Source of the DNA: Lachnospiraceae bacterium
Lineage (GTDB): Bacteria; Bacillota; Clostridia; Lachnospirales; Lachnospiraceae
Direction of reading: 5' to 3'
DNA: 64,000 bases
NCBI GenBank assembly: GCA_029067205.1
Contig: JAIEEY010000078.1
Coordinates: forward strand, 25,203 to 89,202
Shown: one piece after another, positions 20,372 to 30,478 of the stretch
Numbering within the stretch: the stretch's first letter is position 1
Layout: each line of letters begins with the position of its first letter
The notes under the pieces: model-generated
Database searches by the model: none
Seen by the model: the letters and a program-made list of their open reading frames with translations, nothing else
What the model was told of the DNA's origin: nothing
Position numbers and translations under genes: made by a program

Positions 20372-21064
20372 GTGTGCAGGAAAATGGAAGAAACAAACAG
20401 TCAGGAAAATATAATGAAAATATTACAGGAGTCCGCAATCCGCGATCAGATGGATAAGTTAGAGCGGTATCGGGTGCTGAATCAGGACGTAAAAAAGGGG
20501 CAGATACTTTTTGTGGGTTCGTCTCTTATGGAGCAATTCCCAATCAATGAACTGCTTATGACTGCTGGAATTGACAAAGTAATTTATAATCGGGGCATTG
20601 GGGGATTTACTACAGCCGATATGCTGGAGCATATGGAAGAGATGGTGTTCTCAGTAGAACCTTCAAAGATATTCATTAACATCGGAACAAATGATATCGG
20701 CAGTCCGGAATACTGCTTGGAAGAACTGATGGAAAATTATGGAGAGATTATTCGGCAGATACAAGAGAGACTTCCTGATGCAAAGATTTACATGCTGGCT
20801 TACTATCCGGTTAATGAGACAGATAAAATGCCGGATGAGAATATGAGAAAAATTATGTTCAGCACCAGAACAAACGAGAATATCTCCATTGCAAACAAAG
20901 CGGTGGAAAAACTTGCTGAACAGTTAGGATGCTGTTTTATCAACGTTAACAAAGGTTTGTCAGACGAAATGAATAAATTAAAGACGGAGTACACTATAGA
21001 GGGCATTCATATGTATGCAAACGGGTATAGAGTAGTGCTGCAGAACTTAAAGGAGTTTTTATAA
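20372..21064 (+). CDS. SGNH/GDSL-type esterase or lipase
   Basis: ILFVGSSLMEQFPI, NRGIGGFTTADML, NIGTNDIGSPE, EGIHMYANGY. Confidence 0.8.
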   Translation: MCRKMEETNSQENIMKILQESAIRDQMDKLERYRVLNQDVKKGQILFVGSSLMEQFPINELLMTAGIDKVIYNRGIGGFTTADMLEHMEEMVFSVEPSKIFINIGTNDIGSPEYCLEELMENYGEIIRQIQERLPDAKIYMLAYYPVNETDKMPDENMRKIMFSTRTNENISIANKAVEKLAEQLGCCFINVNKGLSDEMNKLKTEYTIEGIHMYANGYRVVLQNLKEFL

Positions 21065-21212
21065 ACCCGTAGGAAAGTTATTATATAATCAATGTAACGA
21101 AACACTCGGAGTTAGATAAGTTGGAGGCAGTGTAAAAAATTAGAGATTTTTCACGCGCCAAATTTGTGCTTGCACCCAAATTCGCGGGTTTGAGCAAGAA
21201 TGGGGGATTAAT

Positions 21213-23021
21213 ATGAAACATAAATACAGATGCAACCCAATAAATATAGAATATAAATATCAGTTTTTTAAGGTTCAGCCCGAACAGGATGATTTGTGTG
21301 AAATACACCGGGAGGCAGCTGACCCATCGCTGATCTGCTTTAAAGAAAAGTATTATATGTTTCCGTCCATGTCTGCTGGATTTTATATCAGTGATGATCT
21401 TGCCGACTGGGAATTTCATAAATTTAACAATGAGATGCCGATATATGACTATGCGCCAGATGTACGGGTGATTGGCGGATATATATATTTTTGTGCTTCA
21501 AAGCCAGATGAAAACTGTTCCTTTTACAGAACATCAGATCCTATAAATGGAATATTTGAAGAAATACCCGGTACGTTTCCGTTCTGGGATCCAAATCTGT
21601 TCTGGGATGATGATGGAAGACTTTATTTTTATTTGGGATGTTCCAATATAGAACCTATATATGGAGTCGAGCTTGATGCGGTCACTTTTAAACCAATTAG
21701 TGAGAAGAAAGTAATCATGAAAGCAGATACAGATAATATCGGGTTTGAAAGGGTTGGAGAGGACCACGTTCCTGAAAAAACGGAGGAAGAAATTGAAGCA
21801 ATGATTGAAGCAATGATTGCAAATGCACCGAAGGAACAAATAGTTGATGATGACTTAAAAAAACAGCTTCGCGGATGGTTTGGGAATTATCCCTACGTAG
21901 AAGGTGCCTGGATGACAAAGCATGATGGAAAATACTATTTTCAGTTTGCAACTCCGGGAACGGAATATAATACATATGCAGATGGGGTGGGTATAGGAAC
22001 ATCCCCGCTGGGACCGTTTGAGCTTGCGAAAAACAATCCGTATTCATATAAACCGGGTGGATTTGTCTGCGGAGCCGGACACGGATCCACAGTTAAAGAC
22101 AAGAATGGGAACTGGTGGCATACATCTACTATAAGAATATCTAACAACCATAATTTTGAGAGACGGGTAGGTTTATGGAAGGCAGGTTTTGACAGCGATG
22201 GCGAGTTGTTCTGTGACCAGCGGTATGGCGACTGGCCTTACGCGGTGGATGCAAAGCCTTGGGATAAGCCGGATTTTATGTTATTATCCTACGGAAAAAA
22301 GGTGACTGCTTCATCCGGTGAGAATACTCCGGCTGTTACAGACGAAAATATTAAAACTTTTTGGCAGGCGGAAACCAACAGCCTTGATGAAGAGCTTTGC
22401 ATAGACCTTGGGAAAGAGAGCGATATCAGGGCAATACAGGTTAACTTTTCAGACCATTGGAAACAACATCCTGAAGACGGGATGGAGTTCAGTTTTAATG
22501 GACAAAGCTATCGTTCCATAAGCGGTAAGCATCATACAACGTCATTTGTGCTTGAAGCCGCAGGAGAAAACGGTGAGTTTGAAATTATCTGGGATACAAG
22601 AAAGGACAACAGCGATTTGTCTCATAATTTCCATGTGTGGGAAGATGGTAACAGATACCGTTATATACGTATATCTAAAATGAGTCTGCCATATCAGCAA
22701 AATCCATGTATCAGCGGAATCAGGGTGTTTGGACATGGCGATGGTAAACTTCCGCAGCAATCAAAAAATGTTAAAGCTAAACTGCTGGCGGATGCGCCAA
22801 TGGAGGCAGTTGACATGGAAGTAAGCTTTGAATGCGATGATTGTACAGGCGCCAATATTTTGTGGGGATATTCGGAAAATAAACTTTATCACAGCTATAT
22901 GGTATTTGGCAAAACAACACAGGTTATTCGTGCTTTGGTTAAAAATCAATGCATATTTGTCCGTGTGGATACTTTTAATGAAAATGGAATTACAGAGGGA
23001 AAAACAATAAAAGTAAGATAG
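21213..23021 (+). CDS. GH43-family glycosidase with C-terminal F5/8 (discoidin-like) region
   Basis: REAADPSLICFKEKYYMFPSM...YAPDVRVIGGYIYFCAS...WDPNLFWDDDGRLYFYLGCS; C-terminal VTASSGENTPAVTDENIKTFWQAE...ELCIDLGKESDIRAIQV. Confidence 0.85.
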   Translation: MKHKYRCNPINIEYKYQFFKVQPEQDDLCEIHREAADPSLICFKEKYYMFPSMSAGFYISDDLADWEFHKFNNEMPIYDYAPDVRVIGGYIYFCASKPDENCSFYRTSDPINGIFEEIPGTFPFWDPNLFWDDDGRLYFYLGCSNIEPIYGVELDAVTFKPISEKKVIMKADTDNIGFERVGEDHVPEKTEEEIEAMIEAMIANAPKEQIVDDDLKKQLRGWFGNYPYVEGAWMTKHDGKYYFQFATPGTEYNTYADGVGIGTSPLGPFELAKNNPYSYKPGGFVCGAGHGSTVKDKNGNWWHTSTIRISNNHNFERRVGLWKAGFDSDGELFCDQRYGDWPYAVDAKPWDKPDFMLLSYGKKVTASSGENTPAVTDENIKTFWQAETNSLDEELCIDLGKESDIRAIQVNFSDHWKQHPEDGMEFSFNGQSYRSISGKHHTTSFVLEAAGENGEFEIIWDTRKDNSDLSHNFHVWEDGNRYRYIRISKMSLPYQQNPCISGIRVFGHGDGKLPQQSKNVKAKLLADAPMEAVDMEVSFECDDCTGANILWGYSENKLYHSYMVFGKTTQVIRALVKNQCIFVRVDTFNENGITEGKTIKVR

Positions 23022-23126
23022 AATCCCTGTTGGACTTTCCACTTTTAAAAATGACGCCATAGTGAGAAGAGAAAACACCGGAACGATGCACAGCCACAGA
23101 AAGGCATTCTATGAATAAGGCATAAA

Positions 23127-23303
23127 TCAATAGTGGTATTTTCCTCGTTTCACGACCAAGAATACCGTACCAAGTACAAGGGACATAAATTCAGCAACTA
23201 CCACCGAGACCCAAACACCATTCAACCCCCAGATCACAGGAAGGGCAAGGATTGCGACGGTTTGAAAAACCAAAAAACAACAATATTGAGAACAAGGAGG
23301 CAT
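23127..23303 (-). pseudogene. MATE efflux protein C-terminal remnant
   Basis: VAILALPVIWGLNGVWVSVVVAEFMSLVLGTVFLVVKRGKYHY* resembles a MATE C-terminus; no upstream MATE sequence. Confidence 0.6.
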
Positions 23304-23461
23304 TGATATATGAAAGGATACATTCCCCTGATGGCAAAACTGTTTAAAATTACTTTGTATAAAAATGATGAGTGAGCAATCATTAAAAGTTTTTAAGGCT
23401 TCGAAAGGCTTATTAATAATTGCCTGATATATTGGAAGCGCCAAAGAGGTTGTAATTTGTT

Positions 23462-23680
23462 ATGGAGGTAATACTTGTGAAATCAAAGAAGTATGCTGTC
23501 GTAGATGAAAAACAGTGTGTAGCATGCGGTGAATGTACTTTCTCCTGCAGGAAAGGCGCTGTTTCAATTAAAAATGGATGTTTTGCATTTGTTGACAGGG
23601 ATAATTGTGTTGGATGCGGATTGTGCAGTAAAAGCTGTCCTGTTGGATGTATTAAATTAGCTGAGAGTGGGGAAGTGTAA
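23462..23680 (+). CDS. Small 4Fe-4S ferredoxin
   Basis: CVACGECTFSCRKGAV and CVGCGLCSKSCPVGCI. Confidence 0.9.
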   Translation: MEVILVKSKKYAVVDEKQCVACGECTFSCRKGAVSIKNGCFAFVDRDNCVGCGLCSKSCPVGCIKLAESGEV

Positions 23681-23714
23681 ACATGCGTAGAAAATGGTAT
23701 GATTATCTGTGGAT

Positions 23715-25346
23715 GGTAGTGTAAAATAGTTTGTGTCTTTGGAAAAAATTTCCTCTTTTTTGGTAAGAATAAAGATATGACGATTCTTATCAAAAAGGAG
23801 GATTTTTATGCCAGTAGCAAAGGAACAGATTCGACAGATTATTGCAAATAACAACTTAAGCAGTGTGGCTGATGTTTACGCCCTGCTCAAGGACAGCTTC
23901 AAGGATATTCTTCAGGAACTTATGGAAGCTGAACTTGACGCTTCCCTAGGTTATGAAAAAAATCATAAGGGTGAGCTAAAAACATCTAACAAGCGTAATG
24001 GCCATTCCCAAAAAACACTCAAAAGCCAGTACGGTGAATTTCAGATAGATGTTCCCAGAGACCGTGACGGGGAATTCGAACCAAAGCTTATCCCCAAATA
24101 TCAAAGGGATATTTCTGGAATCGAAGAAAAGGTGCTGTCCCTCTATGCAAGGGGAATGAGTACAAGGGATATCCATGACCAGATACAAGACCTTTATGGG
24201 ATGGAACTGTCCGCAGAAATGGTCAGCAAGATTACGGACAGAATCCTGCCGGAGGTCAGGGAATGGCAGTCACGCCCGTTAAACCCGGTCTATCCTTTTG
24301 TATTTATGGACTGCATCCATTATAAAGTCAGGGAGGACGAACGTATCCTCAGCCGTGCCGCTTATATCGTCCTTGGCGTTACTGCAGAAGGGTATAAGGA
24401 TATCCTAAGCATCACTGTGGGAGCCAACGAGACCAGCAAATTCTGGCTGGGTATGCTCAATGACCTGAAAAACCGCGGTGTACAGGATGTGCTGTTCTTC
24501 TGTGTGGATGGGCTGAACGGATTTAAGGAGGCTATAGGGGCGGTCTATCCAAATGCCCAGATACAAAGATGCGTCATCCATATGCTGCGCAACTCTTTCA
24601 AATATGTAAATTACAGTGACCTGAAGAAATTCTCTTCTGATTTTAAAGCTGTATATAATGCCCCAAGTGAAACAGCCGCCCTTGCAGAACTGGAGGCTGT
24701 CAGGGAAACATGGGGTAAAAAATACCCGTATGCACTCAGCAACTGGGATAATAACTGGGAAGATGTCAGTTCCTTTTTCCAGTTTTCAGATGATATCCGG
24801 CGTATTATGTATACGACCAACATCATAGAGGGGTTAAACCGCCAGTATAGGAAGGTTACAAAGACCAAAAGCGTATTTCCAAGTGACAGCGCTTTAGAAA
24901 AGATGCTTTATCTGGCCAGCGGGAATGTGATCAAAAAATGGACGCAGCGTTACAGAAACTGGGACAAGGTATTGAACCAGCTGATTGTTCTTTATGGAGA
25001 ACGGCTGACCCAGTATCTGTAAACAGAAAAGCAGGAACGATCCGCCTAACTGCAAAGGTTGTTCCTGCCTTATTCCATCGACATCAACAGTATTGCCAGA
25101 AAACCCCAGCCTTATTCCGGAGACCGGGTGTGGGCAGAGCCCACAAAAACGGGATTACAGTTGATGTCTTATTTGGTATACAAAAAAATCAAAAAAGATG
25201 TATAATACCCAAATAAATGGCAATACTATTATTAGAAAAGAAAATCGACAACATAAAAGAACTGATTTCCGACAACAAATTTTTACATATCTGATTCATA
25301 TCAAGAAAGATTTTTTATCTATAGACACAAGATTTTTTACATCCTC
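23715..25346 (+). mobile_element. IS256-family-like insertion sequence
   Basis: Encodes a mutator-type transposase; imperfect ends tgtaaaatagtttgtgtct (left) / agacacaagattttttaca (right); flanked by 8-bp duplication CTGTGGAT (23707-23714, 25347-25354). Confidence 0.85.
23808..25022 (+). CDS. IS256-family (mutator-type) transposase
   Basis: AELDASLGYEKN, YARGMSTRDIHDQIQDLYG, YPFVFMDCIHYKVRED, CVDGLNGFKEAI...TTNIIEGLNRQYRKVTKTK. Confidence 0.95.
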   Translation: MPVAKEQIRQIIANNNLSSVADVYALLKDSFKDILQELMEAELDASLGYEKNHKGELKTSNKRNGHSQKTLKSQYGEFQIDVPRDRDGEFEPKLIPKYQRDISGIEEKVLSLYARGMSTRDIHDQIQDLYGMELSAEMVSKITDRILPEVREWQSRPLNPVYPFVFMDCIHYKVREDERILSRAAYIVLGVTAEGYKDILSITVGANETSKFWLGMLNDLKNRGVQDVLFFCVDGLNGFKEAIGAVYPNAQIQRCVIHMLRNSFKYVNYSDLKKFSSDFKAVYNAPSETAALAELEAVRETWGKKYPYALSNWDNNWEDVSSFFQFSDDIRRIMYTTNIIEGLNRQYRKVTKTKSVFPSDSALEKMLYLASGNVIKKWTQRYRNWDKVLNQLIVLYGERLTQYL

Positions 25347-25887
25347 CTGTGGATTTGGCCAATACTGTATTTTGCCTTGGGTTTTTTTAATATCCTGTTT
25401 GCATGGCTTGGCATGATTGATTTTTTAGTGCCGCTGATCTTTGCCGTTGCTGCCGGAAACAAAAGTTTTTGCAATCGTTATTGCGGAAGAGGACAGCTTT
25501 TCCGTAAGATTGGGAGTGCATGGAAATGTTCAAGAAATAAACCGACGCCTAAATGGCTGTCATCAAAGTGGTTCCGATATGGTTTTTTGATTTTTTTCCT
25601 TACTATGTTCGGGAATATGGTGTTTCAAACATATCTTGTGGGCGCCGGTGCATCATCATTAAAAGAAGCAGTCAAATTGTTCTGGACATTCAGAGTGCCT
25701 TGGGGCTGGGCGTATTCCGAGGGACTGGTTACTGACTGGATTGCACAGTTCAGTTTTGGTTTTTATAGTCTGATGCTGACATCCACCCTGATCGGTCTGA
25801 TTGTGATGGTCTTATATAAGCCGAGGAGCTGGTGTACATTCTGTCCAATGGGAACTATGACTCAGGGAATCTGTAAGCTGAAATATC

Positions 25888-26367
25888 ATGGAAAGGAAAT
25901 ATGAGATGGGAAGACTGAAAGAACTGCGGAAATATGTGGACGGTGAACTTAACAAAATGGAAGATGAGGATGAGAGGAATTCCGCAATCGTACACCTTTA
26001 CGGAGTTTCTCTTGCTGCTACGATGATAGCCAAAAAAAGAGGTCTTGATCCGGAAATCGCCTCAATGGCGGCGATGCTGCATGATTTTCATGCCTATAAG
26101 ACTGGTTCTTACGACGATCATGCACATAAAGGTGCAGACCTTGCGAGGGAGATATTGGGAAAGCTTAAATTGACGGATGATGTAGAGACGGAGCTGATCT
26201 GCTCAGCTATATATCATCACAGTGACAAGCTGGTTACGGACGATCCAATGGACGAGGTTCTGAAGGATGCGGATGTCATCCTTCATTGCATGAATGATCT
26301 GTCAAAGGCGATAAAGGAGGAGGAACAGGCGCGATTCGAGAATCTGTGCGCTGAGTTTGGTATATAA
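25888..26367 (+). CDS. HD-domain protein
   Basis: VHLYGVSLAATMIAKKRGLDPEIASMAAMLHDFHAYKTG...ICSAIYHHSDK. Confidence 0.75.
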   Translation: MERKYEMGRLKELRKYVDGELNKMEDEDERNSAIVHLYGVSLAATMIAKKRGLDPEIASMAAMLHDFHAYKTGSYDDHAHKGADLAREILGKLKLTDDVETELICSAIYHHSDKLVTDDPMDEVLKDADVILHCMNDLSKAIKEEEQARFENLCAEFGI

Positions 26368-26416
26368 TGTGATATAGATACGTTTTCTGCTCTTTAGCTG
26401 AGAAGAATGTAATGTT

Positions 26417-27508
26417 GTGTACGCAATCTTAAATGAATTTAGCGATAAGCTTGGTTTAAGCGGCAGATTTTCGTTTGATGAGGCTGCGGGTGAAAGCTTT
26501 AAAGATTGCCTGAAGGAAATAGATGAGCGTTTCAATCAGAAGAAATTATATTCTCTTGATGCAAAGATGTCGAAATTCCTCGGAAATGTATTTCAATGGC
26601 TGGGGTACAGTTCGGAATATGCAGATTGGTGTGATGAAAATGACAGAGGGGTAGAAGACCGTCTTGCCGTTGTGCTTTCCATATTGAAGAAGACTTTCCC
26701 AAAAAGTAATAGAGAATATTCTGCAGAGGAGCTTACGTTTTATGGAATGATCCTTCATTGTGCAAGCGCAATGACGTGCAATTCGTCTTGGCTGGCTGAA
26801 ACGCTCAGGACATTGGCTTATGGAGAATCTGGGACATTTTATTATGATGAATTTCCGCCGATGTTTCATCCGGAGGATGTGCAGGTCAAGGCTGGCAGAC
26901 CAGGGAATGTTAAGACAGAAAGACAGGTAAAGGAATATGCAGAACCTGCCGGAACAAATGAATGCAGGCATGATGAGTCTGTGCTCTTTGAGGAAGTGGA
27001 TAAATTACGCCGTAAAGTTCACAAGCTTGAATCGGATAATAGTAGTCTGCGTGCCAGTCTAACTGAGAAAAGAAGGCTTGAAGAGGAATTAAAAGATATC
27101 AGAAAACAGCTGGAGGCATCGAACCATGAGCTGGCAGTGCTTAGAAATTATGTGTATAATTTGACAGAAAGCGATAATCCCATAACAGATAAGACGATTG
27201 AAAGTATGAAGGAGTCGATTGCCGGTTACCGGATCGTTATAGTGGGCGGACATTCCAATTGGTTATCGAAGATGAAGAAAGAATTCCCGAACTGGATATT
27301 TATCAATCCAAAGGCCAGTGGATCGACAGATGTTTCGATTGTTGACAAAGCGGATTATGTCTATTTCTTTACTGATACTATTAGCCACTCGAAATATTAT
27401 CAATTCATGAATGTAATACGTGAGAGAAAAATAAACTTCGGCTATATTCATGGAGTAAATATAGAAAAGAATATCCGGGATATTTATGTGGACTTTGAAG
27501 AAGATTAG
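26417..27508 (+). CDS. DUF2325-like protein with coiled-coil middle region
   Basis: C-terminus YRIVIVGGHSNWLSKMKKEFPNWIFINPKASGSTDVSIVDKADYVYFFTDTISHSKYYQFMNVIRE. Confidence 0.65.
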   Translation: MYAILNEFSDKLGLSGRFSFDEAAGESFKDCLKEIDERFNQKKLYSLDAKMSKFLGNVFQWLGYSSEYADWCDENDRGVEDRLAVVLSILKKTFPKSNREYSAEELTFYGMILHCASAMTCNSSWLAETLRTLAYGESGTFYYDEFPPMFHPEDVQVKAGRPGNVKTERQVKEYAEPAGTNECRHDESVLFEEVDKLRRKVHKLESDNSSLRASLTEKRRLEEELKDIRKQLEASNHELAVLRNYVYNLTESDNPITDKTIESMKESIAGYRIVIVGGHSNWLSKMKKEFPNWIFINPKASGSTDVSIVDKADYVYFFTDTISHSKYYQFMNVIRERKINFGYIHGVNIEKNIRDIYVDFEED

Positions 27509-27546
27509 TCTTGCATAAATGGAATAAAGATGGATTATCATACAAA

Positions 27547-27600
27547 AAGGTGTATCGTGACGAAGTGAAAACTTCTGATATGATACACCTTATTTGTGTT
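27547..27600 (+). terminator. Intrinsic terminator-like hairpin after the DUF2325-like gene
   Basis: aaggtgtatc...gatacacctt with internal gaagt-gaaa-acttc, followed by T-rich sequence. Confidence 0.7.
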
Positions 27601-27988
27601 GGATTAGAGAGCGTTGGTCAATTCTGTCCCTTGTTCGTATAGACAAAAAGTGATAAAATATTACAAAGTATTCATACATGAAATGACAATAGTAGTAACA
27701 ATAGGACCCAAGAATGGATTTTGTTAAAAGCCAAACACGGCAATAGGAAAAGAATGAAAGATAATCAGGAGTTATCTATCGAATTGTAAACATAAAGGCA
27801 TCATAAAATGACATTTTCCTTTTGACTCAATTCACTTGCGATATCATACTATACTGTAGCAAAGTGTACCAGTTGATCAGGAAGTATCCTTACTGGTTTG
27901 GGGTAAAATGAATTCATATTTTTACACGGAGGCATGCCATTTCAAAATCTACTAGAAAGTTTCAAAATACTTTTGTCATATATTAGAT

Positions 27989-28259
27989 ACACCAGTTTAC
28001 AACATTTTAACGATTTGCTTTTTCAAGACATCTTGAATAAAGTAGCTTTAATTTGTTCTACTGATTTTTCTGCGTTTCGAGGTTTACTCCCAAAGTGGTA
28101 AATAATATTTTGTGCTCAAATTTTAGTTTTTTAGCAGGTCAAATATAGTATCCTATAACAAAATTTGCACCTTGTAAATTAGAAAAAGCTGTATTTTCAA
28201 GGATTCTGATAGCAGAATCGATGTCTGAACAAAAATATAAAAAAGTTGTAAAGTGGTGT
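27989..28259. mobile_element. MITE-like or decayed IS, 271 bp
   Basis: ACACCAGTTTACAACATTTT (left) vs inverted ACACCACTTTACAACTTTTT (right), 18/20; flanked by 7-bp duplication ATTAGAT (27982-27988, 28260-28266). Confidence 0.8.
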
Positions 28260-28705
28260 ATTAGATACTTAAAAATGAAATTTTGGTTCTGGCTTGTCTA
28301 GGCTAGGATAAGTACCTGATAATCATTTTCAGAATCTCATAGCTCATGGCGAAAAGGGTTGTCCCCGTCCAAGAGATGCGTCTTGCAGCTCTTGATTTCG
28401 GCAAAGTCTTTTAGATGAGGACACTCACGGTGAAGGATTACCTTATCAAGAGCCATATCATGATCATTTTTGCAAGCATATGGGACATCAGACAAGGAAA
28501 TGTGACAACTAAGGAAACTCTAGGCGATAGAGGTAAACGGCCTAAGTATCGGGACGGAGAGCGGTGATAATAACACTCTTGCACTAGTAGGCAAGGGATA
28601 GATTTCTAAAACAATAAAAGATTGAAGGGATGCTACATTTTAGACATAAATACAAGGTATTGAGGGAGGTAGTCTGCCAATTTCTTGAATAATAGGCATT
28701 GTCAT

Positions 28706-28800
28706 ATACCTCATGATATGTTGTCATATTCATATCTGGCGATAAAACGTAGCATCCATATCCGCATAGATACCTCATGATATGTTGTCATATTCATATC
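28706..28800. repeat. Two exact 31-bp direct repeats separated by 33 bp
   Basis: ATACCTCATGATATGTTGTCATATTCATATC at 28706-28736 and 28770-28800. Confidence 0.9.
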
Positions 28801-29044
28801 AGTAGGCGGTAATGAAGTACCGCTTTGGTTATTATACCTTAAGCGTTTTTTGCACCCAAAATTAAAAAGATGGCAGCTCAAGTTTATCTATTTTATCTCT
28901 TGAGTCATTTGTGCTGGTGAGAAAATTTATCAAGAACGAAAAAGAAATTACGGATACAGAAATCGTTTAGTGAAAGTGGGGTGATTTTCAAAAATTTCAT
29001 TTTACCGCAAAATTGCTTTTGCGGCAGAAAGGAGAGTAGAATTA

Positions 29045-30478
29045 ATGAAAAATGAGACAAAATTGCGTATCGTATCTTTGACACTCCCATGCCTTTTAAC
29101 CGTAATTTTTTCCACCATTTACTCTTTGGGAATATGGTCGTTGTTTCAGCTTGTTAATGTTAATATTTTATGTACTGCACTCATTGCTTTAGAGTTGGCG
29201 CAAGCATTTACGGAGAGGATCAACACATGGAAGGTGTGCGGTTTTGTTGGTTCTAGTGCCATCAGCGGAATTGCCTCAGCACTCAATGTTCTTAATAATA
29301 TCCAAAACGAAACATTTATTTTGCGGCAGTTGTCCCTCTGGGGGTGGCTGTGGATTGGGCTGTTAGTTACGTGTGTAATTGCTTTGTTAGTAATTCTTAT
29401 CCGTATCCTTCGCTGGAATCAGGAGCAATGGGAAGAGATTCGTAAGTGGCGGCAGGATTACAGAAAAGAACAGATGGAAGCTCGGCGAAAGTTGAGAATT
29501 TCAAGGAAGGAATATATGCAGGAGTTGTTAAAAGAGAAGGCTACTGCAAAAATTAGCAAACAAAAGGATCAGGCAGATAAAGATAGTATAGTCCGAGATC
29601 AAAAACACGAACAATGGATGGAACGTCATAAAGATAGGGAGAAACATTGGGAAAGCACGAAAACCTCGGTTTTAGAGTATACAAAGTTCTTGAGTGCATT
29701 TGTGGCATCCATTATGATGGCACTCTTATTTATGGTTATCCCATGTTCTGGAACCCTCCAATCTGTTGCATTTAGTTGGTTTGACGCTGTAGGCGCGTTG
29801 GCATCTTTAATCAATATTATCCCGCTGGATGATGATAAAGGATTTTTCCAGGCATTTGCAAACTATACAATTTTTTATATATTCCTTATCGTTGCAATCT
29901 GGTTACTTATATTTTTTTGCCGATATATTTATAAAATCCTTACAAATAGTCGAAAAGAGGAGAGAGAAGAAAATAGTTCAGAAAGCAAAAATTTACTTGA
30001 GGAATATGATACCGCAATTGCTGTCTTGACTGTATTTACTGCTTTTATGTTCGCATTAGGAACTAGTAAATCTCCCTTCATTGATCTTACAGATAAGTGG
30101 ACTACTTTATTTACAGTTATTTTGTTTATCTTGGTTATCTTTGTGTCTGTTGAAATTGTGCGGCTTGTTGTAGAGCAAATTGGGCAGAAAAATTCGCTAT
30201 TAAAACAACTTGTTCGCCTAATTTTTGTGGCGACATTAGAGTTCTTAACTGGCTTGCTTTTAGGAGTCATTATCAATTTCCAAATTGAAAAAGTCTTATC
30301 ATCACTATTCACTATAGTATTTCCCCAAAAGGAACTTTCTTTTGCAATCAAAGTACAAGAGAAGTTCAACGAAATGTTCGACAAGGAGTTAAGAGATAAT
30401 AGCTACGATGGCGATGATATTTTTACACCACCATGTTTCTCAAAAAAACATATTTGGAGGAGGTATTACAAGAAATGA
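29045..30478 (+). CDS. Uncharacterised multi-TM membrane protein with long charged helical segment
   Basis: 477-aa ORF, RBS aaggaga, several hydrophobic segments flanking KWRQDYRKEQMEARRKLRISRKEYMQELLKEKA. Confidence 0.75.
   Translation: MKNETKLRIVSLTLPCLLTVIFSTIYSLGIWSLFQLVNVNILCTALIALELAQAFTERINTWKVCGFVGSSAISGIASALNVLNNIQNETFILRQLSLWGWLWIGLLVTCVIALLVILIRILRWNQEQWEEIRKWRQDYRKEQMEARRKLRISRKEYMQELLKEKATAKISKQKDQADKDSIVRDQKHEQWMERHKDREKHWESTKTSVLEYTKFLSAFVASIMMALLFMVIPCSGTLQSVAFSWFDAVGALASLINIIPLDDDKGFFQAFANYTIFYIFLIVAIWLLIFFCRYIYKILTNSRKEEREENSSESKNLLEEYDTAIAVLTVFTAFMFALGTSKSPFIDLTDKWTTLFTVILFILVIFVSVEIVRLVVEQIGQKNSLLKQLVRLIFVATLEFLTGLLLGVIINFQIEKVLSSLFTIVFPQKELSFAIKVQEKFNEMFDKELRDNSYDGDDIFTPPCFSKKHIWRRYYKK

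Larger units (their letters stand above)
23683..25904 (+). pseudogene. 4Fe-4S membrane protein (polyferredoxin-like) interrupted by an IS256-like element
   Basis: MRRKWYDYLW (23683-) rejoins in frame with IWPILYFALGFFNILFAWLGMIDFL...CNRYCGRGQLF...CTFCPMGT when 23715-25346 and one CTGTGGAT copy are removed. Confidence 0.85.

Noticed and set aside
21120-21200. Hairpin cgcgccaaatttgtgcttgcacccaaattcgcg upstream of the GH43 gene
   Set aside because: Imperfect and without a matching riboswitch or terminator pattern; insufficient to call a feature.
28440-28600. Possible group II intron remnant
   Set aside because: No recognisable domain V hairpin, no reverse transcriptase ORF and no clear boundaries; left as a structured-RNA question only.
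28706-28800. Two 31-bp repeats with a 33-bp spacer resembling a minimal CRISPR array
   Set aside because: Only two copies, no cas genes, repeat is not of a recognised CRISPR type, and it lies in decayed mobile-element DNA; kept only as a direct repeat.
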